64,000 bases of DNA. Source: Gammaproteobacteria bacterium (lineage in GTDB: Bacteria; Pseudomonadota; Gammaproteobacteria; Pseudomonadales; Halieaceae). Below, piece by piece: positions 43,072 through 53,178 of this stretch. How positions within the stretch are numbered: position 1 is the stretch's first letter; each line of letters starts with the position of its first letter. The DNA lies in NCBI GenBank assembly GCA_030428835.1, contig JAUIEP010000004.1, positions 16,300 through 80,299 of the forward strand. Direction: 5' to 3'. The notes beneath the pieces were generated by a model. That model was not told the DNA's origin, did not search any database, and was given only the letters and a program-made list of their open reading frames with translations. Made by a program: the position numbers and the translations under genes.

Positions 43072-43974
43072 TCAGCCCTTGCCGCGCGCGGCCAGTGCGA
43101 CGGAGGAGGCGTTGTCGCGGTGCAGGGCCTGCGAGATCCTCTCGCCCGCCTGTATCAGGCGGTCGAGATCGACCCCGGTCTCGATGCCGAGCCCATGCAG
43201 CATGTACACCACGTCCTCGGTGGCGACGTTGCCCGACGCGCCGGGCGCGTAGTTGCAGCCGCCCAGGCCGGCGACCGAGGCGTCGACCGTCGCGATACCC
43301 GCCTGCAGTGCAACGAGAATATTGGCGAGCGCCTGCCCGCGCGTATCGTGGCAGTGCATGGCGAGCTGGTCGGTGTTGAAACGCGGCAGGAGGGCGTCGA
43401 GGAGCCGCGCGGTGCTGCCCGCGTTGCCGCAGCCGATGGTGTCGCCGAGGGAGACCTCGTAGCAACCCATGTCCAGCAGCTTCCCGGTGAGCTCGGCCAC
43501 GGCCTGCGGCGCGACGTCGCCCTCGTAGGGGCAGCCCAGCGTGCAGGACAGGTAACCGCGCACGGGAACATTGTGCGCCGCGGCGAACCGGATGACGTCG
43601 CTGAAGCGCTCAAAGGTCTCGTCGATGCTGCAGTTGGTGTTCTTCTGGGAGAAGGTTTCCGACGCCGCCGTGAATACCGCGACCTCGTCGGCGCCCACGG
43701 CCAGCGCGCGCTCCGCGCCCTTCAGGTTCGGTGTGAGGGCCGCGTAGCGCACACCCTCGTGACGCTCAAGCTGGGCGAACACCCTGTCGGAGTCCGCCAT
43801 CTGCGGCACCCATTTCGGGTTGACGAAACTGCCCGCCTCGATGGTGGTGAGCCCCGCCAGCGCGAGGTCGTCAATCAGGCGGAGCTTGTCCGCCAGGCGT
43901 ATCTCGCCCGGCTCGTTCTGCAGCCCGTCGCGCGGGCCGACCTCGACCAGGCGCACTTTCTGGGGAAGGCTCAC
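43072..43974 (-). CDS. liuE: Hydroxymethylglutaryl-CoA lyase
   Basis: Cleaves HMG-CoA to acetoacetate and acetyl-CoA, the last step of leucine catabolism. The 300-residue TIM-barrel protein has VEVGPRDGLQNE near the N-terminus, HCHDTRGQAL in the middle and GGCNYAPGASGNVATEDVVY near the C-terminus (catalytic cysteine in GLGGC). GTG 43974 overlaps the liuD stop. Confidence 0.95.
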   Translation of the reverse strand: MSLPQKVRLVEVGPRDGLQNEPGEIRLADKLRLIDDLALAGLTTIEAGSFVNPKWVPQMADSDRVFAQLERHEGVRYAALTPNLKGAERALAVGADEVAVFTAASETFSQKNTNCSIDETFERFSDVIRFAAAHNVPVRGYLSCTLGCPYEGDVAPQAVAELTGKLLDMGCYEVSLGDTIGCGNAGSTARLLDALLPRFNTDQLAMHCHDTRGQALANILVALQAGIATVDASVAGLGGCNYAPGASGNVATEDVVYMLHGLGIETGVDLDRLIQAGERISQALHRDNASSVALAARGKG

Positions 43975-45971
43975 TCGCTGTCTCCCGTCGGTGTGAATTC
44001 GATCAGGGCGGCCCCGCCGTCGACGAGGTCGCCGGGTGCCGCGAGGAAACCGGTGACCGTGCCGGCCGCCGGTGCGCGCAGGGTATGTTCCATCTTCATG
44101 GCCTCCATTACCAGCAGCGGCGTGTCGGCCTCGACCGCGGTGCCGGGCTCGACCAGCAGGGCCACGATGGTGCCGTTCATCGGCGCGACGAGGCCGCCGT
44201 CATCCGCGCCGTGGTCCGCCTCCCCGGTATCGGGGGGTACCTCGCGAAAATGGCAGGCGCCGGCCGCGCCGTACAGCGTGAACCCGTCCGGCCCGCCCGC
44301 GAGCGTCGCGCGCTGCCGGTGGCCCTGCCAGTCGTAGAGCAGGGCGTCGCCGTCCAGTTCGCCGCCGATGGTGGCGCTGATTTCCCCCACGCTGATGTGG
44401 TAGCTGTCGCCCACCTGTTCGACGCACACGTCCAGGGTCTCCTCCTGGCAGGCCATCGCGAAGCGGTGCACGGCACCCTGGTTCAGGCGCCAGGCGGACT
44501 GTGAGCGCCAGGGCGACTGGCTCTCGCCGAACGTCGCAACGCTGCCTTCACGCTGGCGCCACAGCAGCAGCGCCAGCGCCGCAACCGGCACCTGTCGTTC
44601 GCGGTCCACCGCGCGGCGCTGGTAGAGCTCGTCGCTGTGGCGCTCGATGAAGCCGGTGTCCAGTTCCGCCGCGCGAAACGCGGCATTCGTGGCGAGGTTG
44701 TAGAGGAATTCGACGTTGGTGACGGTGCCGCCGATGCGGTAGTCCGCCAGTGCCCTTCCAAGCCGGGACAGGGCGCGATCGCGGTTCTCGTCCCAGGCAA
44801 CCAGCTTGGCGATCATCGGGTCGTAGTACACGCTGATCTCGTCGCCCTCGACCACACCGGTATCCACCCGCACGTGTTGCGACTCGACGGGCGGGCGCAG
44901 GAAGCTGAGCGTGCCGGTCGCGGGCAGGAAGTCCTGTTCCGCATCTTCCGCGTAGATGCGCGCCTCGAACGCGTGGCCGGTGATGGTGACCTCGTCCTGC
45001 GCCAGCGGCAGCGTCTGGCCCGCCGCGACCTCCAGTTGCCACTGCACGAGGTCCAGCCCGGTGATCATCTCCGTCACCGGGTGCTCCACCTGCAGGCGCG
45101 TGTTCATCTCCATGAAGTAGAAGCTGCCGTCGACGTCGAGCAGGAACTCCACGGTGCCCGCGCCGCGGTAGTCGATGGCGCGCGCGGCATCCAGCGCGGC
45201 CTCGCCCATCCGCTTGCGCAGTGCTTCACTCACGCCCGGCGCCGGCGCTTCCTCGATGACTTTCTGGTGGCGGCGCTGCAGCGAGCAGTCGCGCTCGGCG
45301 AGATAGACGCCGTTGCCGTGGTGGTCGAAGAACACCTGTATCTCGACATGGCGCGGCTGGGTGAGGTATTTCTCCACCAGCATTGCGTCGTCGTCGAAGC
45401 TCGCCATGGACTCGCGCTTCGCGGCGGCCAGCGCGTCATCGAACTCGGAGGCCTGCCACACCTGGCGCATGCCCTTGCCGCCACCGCCCGCGGCCGCCTT
45501 CAGCAGCACGGGGTAACCCATGTCGTCCGCCGCCTTGCGCAGGGTGGCGGGGGACTGGTCCTCGCCGTGGTAGCCGGGCACCAGCGGCACGCCCGCATCG
45601 CCCATGATGCGCTTGGCCGCCGACTTGCTGCCCATGGCGGCGATGGCGTCGGCGCCCGGGCCTACGAAGACAATCCCCGCCGCGGCGCAGGCCCGCGCGA
45701 AGCCGGCGTTTTCAGACAGGAAGCCGTAACCCGGGTGAATGGCCTCGGCGCCGGTTTTCGTCGCGGCGTCGAGAATGCGCGCCTGGTCGAGGTAGGACTC
45801 GCGCGCGGGCGACGGGCCGATGTGCACGGCCTCGTCGGCCATGGCCACGTGCAGCGCGTCCCGGTCCGCGTCGGAGTACACCGCGACCGTTGCCACGCCC
45901 ATGCGCCGCGCCGTCTGGATGACGCGGCAGGCGATCTCGCCGCGGTTGGCTATGAGAATCTTGTTGAACAT
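43971..45971 (-). CDS. liuD: Methylcrotonoyl-CoA carboxylase, biotin-containing alpha subunit
   Basis: The biotin carboxylase/biotin carrier subunit that carboxylates 3-methylcrotonyl-CoA with liuB. The 666-residue protein has the biotin carboxylase N-terminus MFNKILIANRGEIACRV, the ATP-grasp GGGGKGMRQV and the C-terminal biotinyl site EAMKMEH (Lys in AMKM). ATG 45971 is 5 bases after the liuC stop. Biotinylation would need BirA, which is encoded at 50248. Confidence 0.96.
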   Translation of the reverse strand: MFNKILIANRGEIACRVIQTARRMGVATVAVYSDADRDALHVAMADEAVHIGPSPARESYLDQARILDAATKTGAEAIHPGYGFLSENAGFARACAAAGIVFVGPGADAIAAMGSKSAAKRIMGDAGVPLVPGYHGEDQSPATLRKAADDMGYPVLLKAAAGGGGKGMRQVWQASEFDDALAAAKRESMASFDDDAMLVEKYLTQPRHVEIQVFFDHHGNGVYLAERDCSLQRRHQKVIEEAPAPGVSEALRKRMGEAALDAARAIDYRGAGTVEFLLDVDGSFYFMEMNTRLQVEHPVTEMITGLDLVQWQLEVAAGQTLPLAQDEVTITGHAFEARIYAEDAEQDFLPATGTLSFLRPPVESQHVRVDTGVVEGDEISVYYDPMIAKLVAWDENRDRALSRLGRALADYRIGGTVTNVEFLYNLATNAAFRAAELDTGFIERHSDELYQRRAVDRERQVPVAALALLLWRQREGSVATFGESQSPWRSQSAWRLNQGAVHRFAMACQEETLDVCVEQVGDSYHISVGEISATIGGELDGDALLYDWQGHRQRATLAGGPDGFTLYGAAGACHFREVPPDTGEADHGADDGGLVAPMNGTIVALLVEPGTAVEADTPLLVMEAMKMEHTLRAPAAGTVTGFLAAPGDLVDGGAALIEFTPTGDSE

Positions 45972-45976
45972 GGCTC

Positions 45977-46768
45977 TTAATCCACAATCCAGTTGGCTTC
46001 GCGCTTTTCGAGAAACGCGCCGAGGCCTTCCTGCCCCTCGGCGGAGACGCGGATACGGGCAATGCGCTCGCAGCTGTCGGCGATCACCCCGGCCGATATC
46101 ACGCGGCCGGCGAAGTCGGAGACCAGCGCCTTGGACTCGCGCAGCGCCAGCGGGCCGTTCAGCAGTAGTTTGCCCACGAGTTCGGCGAGTTTCTGGTCCA
46201 GCTTGTCGGCGTCGGTCACCTCGTGCACGAGGCCGATGTCGCGCGCGGTGGCGGCGTCGATACGCTCCGCGGTAGTACAGTAGCGCCGCGCCTGGCGCTC
46301 GCCCATCGCGCGGATGACGTAGGGACTGATCGTCGCCGGGATCAGGCCGATCTTCACCTCCGACAGGCAGAAGCTCGCCTCTTCCGACGCCACCGCCATG
46401 TCGCAGCAGCTCACGAGTCCGACGGCGCCGCCGTAAGCCGCGCCCTGCACGCGGGCGATGGTCGGTTGCGGCATCTGGTGCAACGCCTTGAGCATGTCCG
46501 CCAGTGCGCCGGCGTCCCGCAGGTTGTCCTCGTAGTCGTACTCGGCCATGCGCTGCATCCAGTTCAGATCCGCGCCCGCGCTGAAGTTCTTGCCGTTGGA
46601 CGCCAGTATCACCACGCGCACCGCGTCGTTCGCGCCGAGTTCGCGGAACGTGTCGCGCAGCCGTGCGATCATCGCGTCGTCGAAGGCATTGTGTTTGTCC
46701 GGCCGGTTGAGCGTGACCTTGGCAATGCCCTTGTTGGTGATGTCTGTGAGGATCGTGTCGTTGGCCAT
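45977..46768 (-). CDS. liuC: Methylglutaconyl-CoA hydratase (enoyl-CoA hydratase family)
   Basis: Hydrates 3-methylglutaconyl-CoA to HMG-CoA in the leucine pathway. The 263-residue crotonase-fold protein has the oxyanion-hole segments NGKNFSAGADLNWMQRM and RVQGAAYGGAVGLVSCCD. It lies 3 bases after liuB and is assigned by operon position; related enoyl-CoA hydratases have the same motifs. Confidence 0.93.
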   Translation of the reverse strand: MANDTILTDITNKGIAKVTLNRPDKHNAFDDAMIARLRDTFRELGANDAVRVVILASNGKNFSAGADLNWMQRMAEYDYEDNLRDAGALADMLKALHQMPQPTIARVQGAAYGGAVGLVSCCDMAVASEEASFCLSEVKIGLIPATISPYVIRAMGERQARRYCTTAERIDAATARDIGLVHEVTDADKLDQKLAELVGKLLLNGPLALRESKALVSDFAGRVISAGVIADSCERIARIRVSAEGQEGLGAFLEKREANWIVD

Positions 46769-46771
46769 GGC

Positions 46772-48379
46772 TTACATCCTGAACACACCGAAGGTGGAAT
46801 CCTTGATCGGCGCATTGAGCGCCGCCGAAATGCTTAACGCGAGCACCATGCGCGTCTGTGCGGGGTCGATCACGCCGTCGTCCCACAGGCGCGCCGAGGC
46901 GAAGTAGGGGTGGCCCTCGGCCTCGTAGCGCTCGATGATCGGGGCCTTGAACGCGGCTTCCTCCGCAGCTGACATCGACTCGCCCGAGCGCGCGAGCTGG
47001 TCCTGCTTGACCGTGGCGAGCACGCCCGCCGCCTGTTCGCCGCCCATGACGGAGATGCGCGCGTTGGGCCACATGAACAGGAAGCGCGGGTCGTAGGCCC
47101 GGCCGCACATGGCGTAGTTGCCCGCGCCGAAGGAGCCGCCGATGATCACCGTGAATTTGGGCACGTCGGCGCAGGCCACCGCGTGCACCATCTTCGCGCC
47201 GTGGCGCGCGATGCCGCCGGCCTCGTACTGCCTGCCCACCATGAAGCCGGTGATGTTCTGCAGGAACACCAGCGGGATCTTTCTCTGGGCGCACAGCTCG
47301 ACGAAGTGCGCGCCCTTGGCGGCGGACTCGGAGAACAGGATGCCGTTGTTGGCGACGATGCCCACGGGGTAGCCGTGCAGGCGCGCGAAGCCGCACACCA
47401 GGGTCTCGCCGAACAGCGCCTTGAACTCGTCGAACTCGGAGCCGTCGACGATGCGCGCGATGACCTCGCGCACGTCGAACGGCTGGCGTGTATCCGCCGG
47501 GATGACGCCGTAAAGCTCGTGCGCGTCGTACAGCGGCTCGATACTCTCGGCGATGTCCAGCGAGCGCGGCTTGACGCGGTTCAGGCGCGCCACGGCGTTG
47601 CGCATCAACTGCAGCGCGTGGTGGTCATTGTTTGCGTAGTAGTCGGTGACGCCGGACGTGCGGCAGTGCACATCGGCGCCGCCCAGGTCCTCCGCGCTCA
47701 CGATCTCGCCGGTGGCGGCCTTCACCAGCGGCGGGCCGCCCAGGAAGATCGTGCCCTGGTTCTTCACAATGATGGCCTCGTCCGCCATCGCCGGCAGGTA
47801 GGCGCCGCCCGCGGTGCAGGAGCCCAGCACTGCCGCGATCTGCGGGATGCCCCTGGCCGACATGCGCGCCTCGTTGTAGAACGCGTGGCCGAAGTGCTCC
47901 CGGTCGGGGAACACCTCCGACTGCAACGGCAGGAACGCGCCGCCGGAGTCGACGAGGTACAGGCAGGGCAGGTGGTTCTCCTCGGCGATGGTCTGTGCGC
48001 GACCCTGCTTTTTCACGGTGAGCGGGTAGTAGGTGCCGCCCTTCACCGTGGCGTCGTTGATGAAGATCATGCACTCCTGGCCGGACACGCGGCCGATGCC
48101 GGTGATCAGCCCCGCGCCGGGCACGTCGTCCTCGTACACCTTGTACGCGGCGAGTTGCGACAACTCCAGGAACGGGGCGCCCGGGTCCAGCAGGGCGTCG
48201 AGTCGCTCCCGCGGCAGCAGCTTGCCCCGCGCGGTGTGGCGCTCGCGGGACTTCTCGTCGCCGCCGCGCCCCAGTGTTGCGACCAGTTCGCGCAGGTCGT
48301 CCACCTGCGCCTGCATGTGCTCGCGGTTGTTGGCGAACTCGTCGCTGCGTGTGTTCAACCGGGTGTGCAGGATGCTCAT
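46772..48379 (-). CDS. liuB: Methylcrotonoyl-CoA carboxylase beta subunit
   Basis: The 535-residue carboxyltransferase subunit. It has the acyl-CoA carboxylase features of the family, with [36 protein letters not shown] and [23 protein letters not shown]. It works with liuD. It is separated from liuA by 22 bases. Confidence 0.96.
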   Translation of the reverse strand: MSILHTRLNTRSDEFANNREHMQAQVDDLRELVATLGRGGDEKSRERHTARGKLLPRERLDALLDPGAPFLELSQLAAYKVYEDDVPGAGLITGIGRVSGQECMIFINDATVKGGTYYPLTVKKQGRAQTIAEENHLPCLYLVDSGGAFLPLQSEVFPDREHFGHAFYNEARMSARGIPQIAAVLGSCTAGGAYLPAMADEAIIVKNQGTIFLGGPPLVKAATGEIVSAEDLGGADVHCRTSGVTDYYANNDHHALQLMRNAVARLNRVKPRSLDIAESIEPLYDAHELYGVIPADTRQPFDVREVIARIVDGSEFDEFKALFGETLVCGFARLHGYPVGIVANNGILFSESAAKGAHFVELCAQRKIPLVFLQNITGFMVGRQYEAGGIARHGAKMVHAVACADVPKFTVIIGGSFGAGNYAMCGRAYDPRFLFMWPNARISVMGGEQAAGVLATVKQDQLARSGESMSAAEEAAFKAPIIERYEAEGHPYFASARLWDDGVIDPAQTRMVLALSISAALNAPIKDSTFGVFRM

Positions 48380-48401
48380 GGCGGTGTCTTCCTTGCGGGT
48401 G

Positions 48402-49571
48402 CTACTTGGAGGCGTTGAACAGCTCGCGGCCGATCAGCATGCGGCGGATCTCCGAGGTGCCGGCTCCGATCTCGTACAGCTTGGCGTCGCGCAGCAGGCG
48501 GCCCGTGTTGGCCTCGTTGGTGTAGCCGATGCCGCCGAGGGCCTGGATGGCCTGCAGCGCCATCTGCGTCGCCTTCTCCGCCGTGTACAGGATGACGGCC
48601 GCGCAGTCCTGGCGCGTCTCCTCGCCGCGGTCGCAGGCGCTCGCAACGGCGTAGAGGTAGGAGCGGCAGGCGTTCAGGTCGGCGTACATGTCGGCGAGCT
48701 TGCCCTGCATGAGCTGGAACTCGCCGATCGGCTGGCCGAACTGCTTGCGCACGTGCAGGTAGGGCAGCACCTCGTCGACGCACGCCTGCATGATGCCCAC
48801 GGGACCACCCGACAGCACAGTGCGTTCGTAGTCGAGCCCGGACATCAGGATCTTCACGCCGTCGCCCTCCGAGCGCAGCACGTTCGCCGCGGGTACGGCG
48901 CAGTCCTCGAACACCAGCTCGCAGGTGTTGGAGCCGCGCATGCCCAGCTTGTCGAGTTTCGGCGAGCGGCTGAAGCCGGCGAAGTCGCGCTCGACGATGA
49001 ACGCTGTGATGCCCCTCGATCCCGCATCCGGGTCGGTCTTGGCGTAGATGATGTACACGTCGGCATCGGGGCCGTTGGTGATCCACATCTTGGTGCCGTT
49101 GAGGATGTAGTCGTCGCCGCTGCGCCGCGCGTTGAGGCTCATGCTGACCACGTCGGAGCCCGCGCCCGCCTCGGACATGGCCAGCGCACCCACGTGCTCG
49201 CCCGCGCACAGTCTGGGCAGGTATTTCTGTTTCTGTTCCTCGGTACCGTGCTTGCGCAACTGGTTCAGGCACAGGTTGGACATGGCGCCGTAGGACAGGC
49301 CCACCGAGGCGGACGCGCGGCTGATCTCCTCCATGACGATAGAGTGGGCGAGGTAGCCCATGTTGCTGCCGCCGTATTCCTCCTCCACCGTGATGCCGAG
49401 CAGGCCCATGTCACCGAACGTGCGCCACAGGTCGCGGGGAAAATCGTTGTCGCGGTCGATGGCGGCGGCGCGCGGCGCGACCTCCTTCTGGCACATCTGG
49501 TAGACGGCGTCGCGCAGCATGTCGATCTCTTCGCCGAGGCCGAAGTTGAGGGTGGGGTAGGGGGTGTTCAT
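48402..49571 (-). CDS. liuA: Isovaleryl-CoA dehydrogenase
   Basis: FAD enzyme that oxidises isovaleryl-CoA to 3-methylcrotonyl-CoA. The 389-residue acyl-CoA dehydrogenase has [17 protein letters not shown] signature, the FAD region [21 protein letters not shown] and the C-terminal [14 protein letters not shown] 49571 overlaps the liuR stop (ATGA). Confidence 0.95.
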   Translation of the reverse strand: MNTPYPTLNFGLGEEIDMLRDAVYQMCQKEVAPRAAAIDRDNDFPRDLWRTFGDMGLLGITVEEEYGGSNMGYLAHSIVMEEISRASASVGLSYGAMSNLCLNQLRKHGTEEQKQKYLPRLCAGEHVGALAMSEAGAGSDVVSMSLNARRSGDDYILNGTKMWITNGPDADVYIIYAKTDPDAGSRGITAFIVERDFAGFSRSPKLDKLGMRGSNTCELVFEDCAVPAANVLRSEGDGVKILMSGLDYERTVLSGGPVGIMQACVDEVLPYLHVRKQFGQPIGEFQLMQGKLADMYADLNACRSYLYAVASACDRGEETRQDCAAVILYTAEKATQMALQAIQALGGIGYTNEANTGRLLRDAKLYEIGAGTSEIRRMLIGRELFNASK

Positions 49572-49969
49572 GGGTTGTCTCCAGGGGTTTGTCCGGGCTC
49601 GGCCGCGAGGGCCTGGCGGCACAGCGCCTGCACCTCCTCGAGTCCCGCGAGCATGGCGTCGATGTCGCGCTTCTGCGCCAGGAGCTTCTCGCGGCGCTCA
49701 TCCACCTTGCCCAACAGGGCTTCGAGCTGGCCGGCGTTGTCGCCCGGGTTGTACATGTCCACGACCTCGGCGCTCTCGTCGAGGGTCATGCCGATGCGCT
49801 TGCCGCGCAGGATGAGCTTGATGCGCACGCGGTCGGCGGGGGAGTAGCGCCGGTGCTGGCCCTCGCGGCGCGGGCTGATGAGCCCCTTCTCCTCGTAGAA
49901 GCGGATGGTCCGGGTGGTGACCCCGAACTCCCGGGCCAGCTCGGAGATGCTGTAGGTCTGCTCGGGCAT
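49568..49969 (-). CDS. liuR: MerR-family regulator of the liu operon
   Basis: A 133-residue MerR-type regulator: winged-helix region [25 protein letters not shown] at the N-terminus, then a coiled dimerisation helix (about 75-120). The liuRA order and overlap identify it as LiuR. An 18-bp perfect palindrome lies 44 bases upstream of its start and overlaps the predicted -35 box, so it probably controls its own operon. Confidence 0.93.
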   Translation of the reverse strand: MPEQTYSISELAREFGVTTRTIRFYEEKGLISPRREGQHRRYSPADRVRIKLILRGKRIGMTLDESAEVVDMYNPGDNAGQLEALLGKVDERREKLLAQKRDIDAMLAGLEEVQALCRQALAAEPGQTPGDNP

Positions 49970-50000
49970 GCTGCAGGGCCTGTGCTCACTGGTCTGCGGG

Positions 50001-50029
50001 AGTGTAGACCAAGTTTACGTTAACGTAAA
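50001..50029 (-). promoter_or_regulatory. Predicted liuR operon promoter
   Basis: On the minus strand, TTTACG (50024-50029) and TACACT (50001-50006) are separated by 17 bases. The palindrome at 50013-50030 covers the -35 box. Confidence 0.6.
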
Positions 50030-50030
50030 C
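50013..50030. promoter_or_regulatory. LiuR operator palindrome
   Basis: GTTTACGTTAACGTAAAC is a perfect 18-bp palindrome, in keeping with the TTTACGTnnACGTAAA-like site known for LiuR in gammaproteobacteria. It stands immediately upstream of liuR, overlapping its promoter. Confidence 0.75.
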
Positions 50031-50074
50031 GTTAAATCTGTTTGGCGGGCAGGATGTACAGTGAAGCCGCGTCG

Positions 50075-50171
50075 CCCTGTGGGGTCGAATTTATTCGACC
50101 AACGGGCGCAGCCCGCCGGTTGGCAAGCACGAGGCTACGCCTCGCGGTCGAATAAATTCGACCCCACAGGG
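50075..50171. repeat. 97-bp nested palindromic element
   Basis: Two 26-base arms at 50075-50100 and 50146-50171 are perfect reverse complements. Each arm also folds alone (GGTCGAAT with ATTCGACC). The 45-base interior has two smaller hairpins (CGGGCGCAGCCCG and GAGGCTACGCCTC). It lies between liuR and birA and has no coding content. The shape suggests a REP/BIME- or MITE-like element. Confidence 0.75.
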
Positions 50172-50247
50172 ATATGGCTAATCCGGCACCTCCTGTCTGC
50201 TATCATCCCGCCACATCCAACACCCCGGCCGAACCGCAACCCCGACC

Positions 50248-51225
50248 ATGTCCCTGCCTGTCCTCCTGCCCCTGCTCGCCGACGGCGAATTCCGCTCCGG
50301 GCAGCAGCTCGCCGACGCGCTCGGCGTCAGCCGCACGGCGGTGTGGAAGCAGCTCAACCGGTTTGCGCAGCAGACCGGCGTCGAGATCGAGTCGGTGCGC
50401 GGCAGGGGCTACCGCATACCCGGCGGACTGGACCTGCTGGACAGGGCGGCCGTCGAGGCGGCGCTCAGCCCGGCCGCCGCGGGCCTGTTGCGCGAACTGG
50501 ACATTGTCGCGGCCATCGATTCGACCAACGCCGAGCTCATGCGCCGCGCGCAGGCGGGCGCGAGCGGCGGGCTGGCCTGCGCGGCCGAGCAGCAGAGCGC
50601 GGGCCGCGGCCGTCGCGGCCGGACCTGGGTCAGCCCCTTCGCCGGCAATCTCTACTTCTCGCTGCTCTGGGATTTTCGCTCCGGCGCCGCCGCGCTGGAA
50701 GGTCTCAGCCTCGCGGTGGGTGTCGCCGTGGCGCGCGCTCTGGCCGGTGCCTGCCAGGTCCAGCCCGCCCTCAAGTGGCCGAACGATATCCAGTACGGCG
50801 GCGCGAAGCTCGGCGGTATCCTGCTGGAGATGTCCGGCGATGCCGACGGCGCCTGCCAGGTGGTCGTGGGCATCGGGATCAATGTCGCCATGCCGCGCGA
50901 GGCCGCGGGTGAGATCGACCAGGCCTGGACCGACCTGCGCACGCTGGCTCCGGACTGCCCCTCGCGCAGCGAACTGCTCGCCGCCTTGCTCAACGAACTG
51001 CTGCCGCTGTTGGCCGGTTTCGAGGCGGGAGGCTTCGCCCCGTGGCGCGACGAGTGGCTGGCGCTGGACGCCTTCGCGGGCGTGCCCGTGGTACTCGACA
51101 CGGGCGCGCGGCAGATGGCGGGTATCGCGCGCGGCGTCGACGAGCGCGGCGCGCTGCAACTGGAGACCACAACAGGTATGCAATCCGTCTACGGCGGCGA
51201 GATCTCCCTGCGGGGTGCCGGGTGA
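50248..51225 (+). CDS. birA: Biotin-protein ligase / biotin operon repressor
   Basis: Attaches biotin to carboxylase carrier domains and, through its N-terminal helix-turn-helix, may repress biotin genes. The 325-residue protein has the winged helix about 1-65 (LADALGVSRTAVWKQLNRF) and ligase domain with GRGRRGRTWVSPF (biotinyl-AMP loop, about 125-135) and KWPNDIQYGGAKLGGIL. ATG 50248 is used. Its stop overlaps the coaX start (GTGA). Confidence 0.94.
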   Translation: MSLPVLLPLLADGEFRSGQQLADALGVSRTAVWKQLNRFAQQTGVEIESVRGRGYRIPGGLDLLDRAAVEAALSPAAAGLLRELDIVAAIDSTNAELMRRAQAGASGGLACAAEQQSAGRGRRGRTWVSPFAGNLYFSLLWDFRSGAAALEGLSLAVGVAVARALAGACQVQPALKWPNDIQYGGAKLGGILLEMSGDADGACQVVVGIGINVAMPREAAGEIDQAWTDLRTLAPDCPSRSELLAALLNELLPLLAGFEAGGFAPWRDEWLALDAFAGVPVVLDTGARQMAGIARGVDERGALQLETTTGMQSVYGGEISLRGAG

Positions 51226-51962
51226 GCCACTGCCTGCAACTCGATGTCGGCAACAGCGCGGCGAAGTGGCGCCTGGTCCACGCGGGCGCCATCGTGTCGC
51301 GCGGCGAGTACCGCGAGGACGACCCCGCATCGCGCGAGCCGCTGCAGGTCGCGGCCGAGGCGGCCGGCGACATCTGGGTGTCCAGTGTGGCGAGCGACGC
51401 GGCCGAGGCGGCCCTGAATGCCGTGCTCGCCGAGCGCGCCACCGTCGCGCCGTGGTACGCGCGCACGGCGGCAGTCACCGGCCCGCTGACCAACAGCTAC
51501 GCGGACCCCGCGCGCATGGGCGTCGATCGCTGGCTCGCCATGCTGGGCGCCTGGCGGCGCAGCCCGGGCCCGCTCTGTGTGGTGGATGCGGGTTCCGCCC
51601 TGACCATCGACCTGGTCGACGCGGGGGGTGTCCACGCCGGTGGCTACATCATTCCCGGGCCCACGCTGATGGAGCGCGCGTTGTTGCTGGACACTGACCG
51701 CGTCCGTTTCGATGAAGAGGAGGCGTTCGAGCTCAGCCCCGGGCGCTCCACGGCCGCGGCGGTGCGCCACGGCATCGCCCTGGCCCAGGCGGGCGCGGTC
51801 CGCCTCGTGCTTGAGCGCCTGGGCAGTGAGCGGCCGGCGCTGGTGTTCAGTGGCGGCGCGGGAGAAGTGCTGATGCGCCTCGTGGACGCGGGCGGCCAAT
51901 ACGCCCCCGACCTCGTGTTCGAGGGCCTCGAGGCAATGGCGGCGCAGCGCGACGTCAGTTAG
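51222..51962 (+). CDS. coaX: Type III pantothenate kinase
   Basis: First step of CoA synthesis. The 246-residue ASKHA-fold kinase has the N-terminal phosphate loop LDVGNSAAKWRL, the middle DAGSALTIDLVD and the GGYIIPGPTLMERAL region. The GTG start overlaps the birA stop, as in other gammaproteobacteria with birA-coaX. Its 3' end overlaps the convergent serine hydrolase gene by eight bases. Confidence 0.93.
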   Translation: MSHCLQLDVGNSAAKWRLVHAGAIVSRGEYREDDPASREPLQVAAEAAGDIWVSSVASDAAEAALNAVLAERATVAPWYARTAAVTGPLTNSYADPARMGVDRWLAMLGAWRRSPGPLCVVDAGSALTIDLVDAGGVHAGGYIIPGPTLMERALLLDTDRVRFDEEEAFELSPGRSTAAAVRHGIALAQAGAVRLVLERLGSERPALVFSGGAGEVLMRLVDAGGQYAPDLVFEGLEAMAAQRDVS

Positions 51963-53085
51963 CCGCCGCCTCGCGCGCGGATTCCACTGCCGCCTGTTGC
52001 AGGGGGATGATGGTGTCCAGTACCAGCGCGTAGACGTCGCCCGAGGCCACCTGCGAATAGTCGTCGATGCCGACGTAGCCGCCGATGCCGCGCTCCATGT
52101 CGAGCCAGCTCACCGCGCCGAAGGCGCCCGGGTCGTAGACCACCTCGGTCGTGTCGGCACTCGCCGGCAGTATCCACCAGCCCATGCCGTAGTGCGGGCC
52201 GCCGATGGGTCCCGCGCGGTCCACCTGCATGAAGTCGACGGCCGCGGGGGGAAGCACCTGTGTGTTGCCGCAGCGGCCTTCGCGCAGGTGCAGCAGCAGG
52301 AGCTTCGCGTAGTCCTGCAAGGTGGTGATGGCGCCGCCCTCCACGTGGGCGTTCTGCTGGCCGGTGAGGCTGTCGGGGTGGCCCGTCCAGTCATTCGCGT
52401 TGGTCCACATGTTGCCGTAGGTGAAAACGTCGAGTTCGCAGGGCTCCCCGATGTAGGCGTGGAAGGCCTGGTTCCAGGTGCTGTTGCTGACCATCTCCGC
52501 CACCGCGCCCGCGAGCTGCCACTGCGTACCGCCGTAGTTGAAGGCCTCGCCCGGCGGCCGCGAGCCCGGCAGCTCAACGGTGTACAGGGTTTCGGCACAC
52601 TCCAGCAGCGGGAACACGCCGGCGAACTGGCACAGGTGGGCGCCGTAGTTGGACAGGCCCGACAGCCCGGGGATGCCGGAGGTGTTGCTCACGAGATGGA
52701 CCGTCGTGCGGTCGCCGTAAACACCCTCCCAGGGCAGGTAGTTGTCGATCGTGGCCTCGACATCGAAATTGAGGTTGTCGTCGCCGTCCAGCGCCATCAG
52801 CAGGCTGACCGAGGGCATCTTGCTGGTGGAGGCGAGCCACACGACGGTATCCAGCGTGTGGTCGCCGAACGCGGCCTCGTGCACGGCACCCTGGTCCCGG
52901 TCGACCAGCGTGATCGAGATGCCGTCGAACAGGTTGTGGTTGTCCAGGAAGGCCTGCAGTGAGGTGTCGACCGCGGCGAAATCGTATTCGGGATCCTTCT
53001 TGTCGTTGTGGCTGTTGCCGTTCGAGCATGCGGCGAGCAGGAGTGCGGCAGCCAGTGGGGCGAGTACGCGGTTAAAAAAGCGCAT
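51955..53085 (-). CDS. Lipoprotein serine hydrolase (beta-lactamase family), copy 1
   Basis: The 376-residue protein has a lipoprotein signal (LAALLLAACSNG, lipobox Cys about 20) and a PF00144-type serine hydrolase/penicillin-binding domain. The catalytic SxxK is STSK in LASTSKMPSVS; a NYGGTQW segment stands where YxN is expected, and a GMGWWI segment near the C-terminus. ATG 53085 is preceded by GGAG. It lies 93 bases after a close paralog. Substrate unknown; an esterase or peptidase role in the envelope is likely. Confidence 0.88.
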   Translation of the reverse strand: MRFFNRVLAPLAAALLLAACSNGNSHNDKKDPEYDFAAVDTSLQAFLDNHNLFDGISITLVDRDQGAVHEAAFGDHTLDTVVWLASTSKMPSVSLLMALDGDDNLNFDVEATIDNYLPWEGVYGDRTTVHLVSNTSGIPGLSGLSNYGAHLCQFAGVFPLLECAETLYTVELPGSRPPGEAFNYGGTQWQLAGAVAEMVSNSTWNQAFHAYIGEPCELDVFTYGNMWTNANDWTGHPDSLTGQQNAHVEGGAITTLQDYAKLLLLHLREGRCGNTQVLPPAAVDFMQVDRAGPIGGPHYGMGWWILPASADTTEVVYDPGAFGAVSWLDMERGIGGYVGIDDYSQVASGDVYALVLDTIIPLQQAAVESAREAAAN

Positions 53086-53178
53086 GGTGAGTCTCCGTTC
53101 GTTATTCTAATTGTGCGGGGGGCGTTTATAGCATCAAAGCGCACGGCCTGTCAGGGCCGCCCCCGGTTGCGCCCGCGG

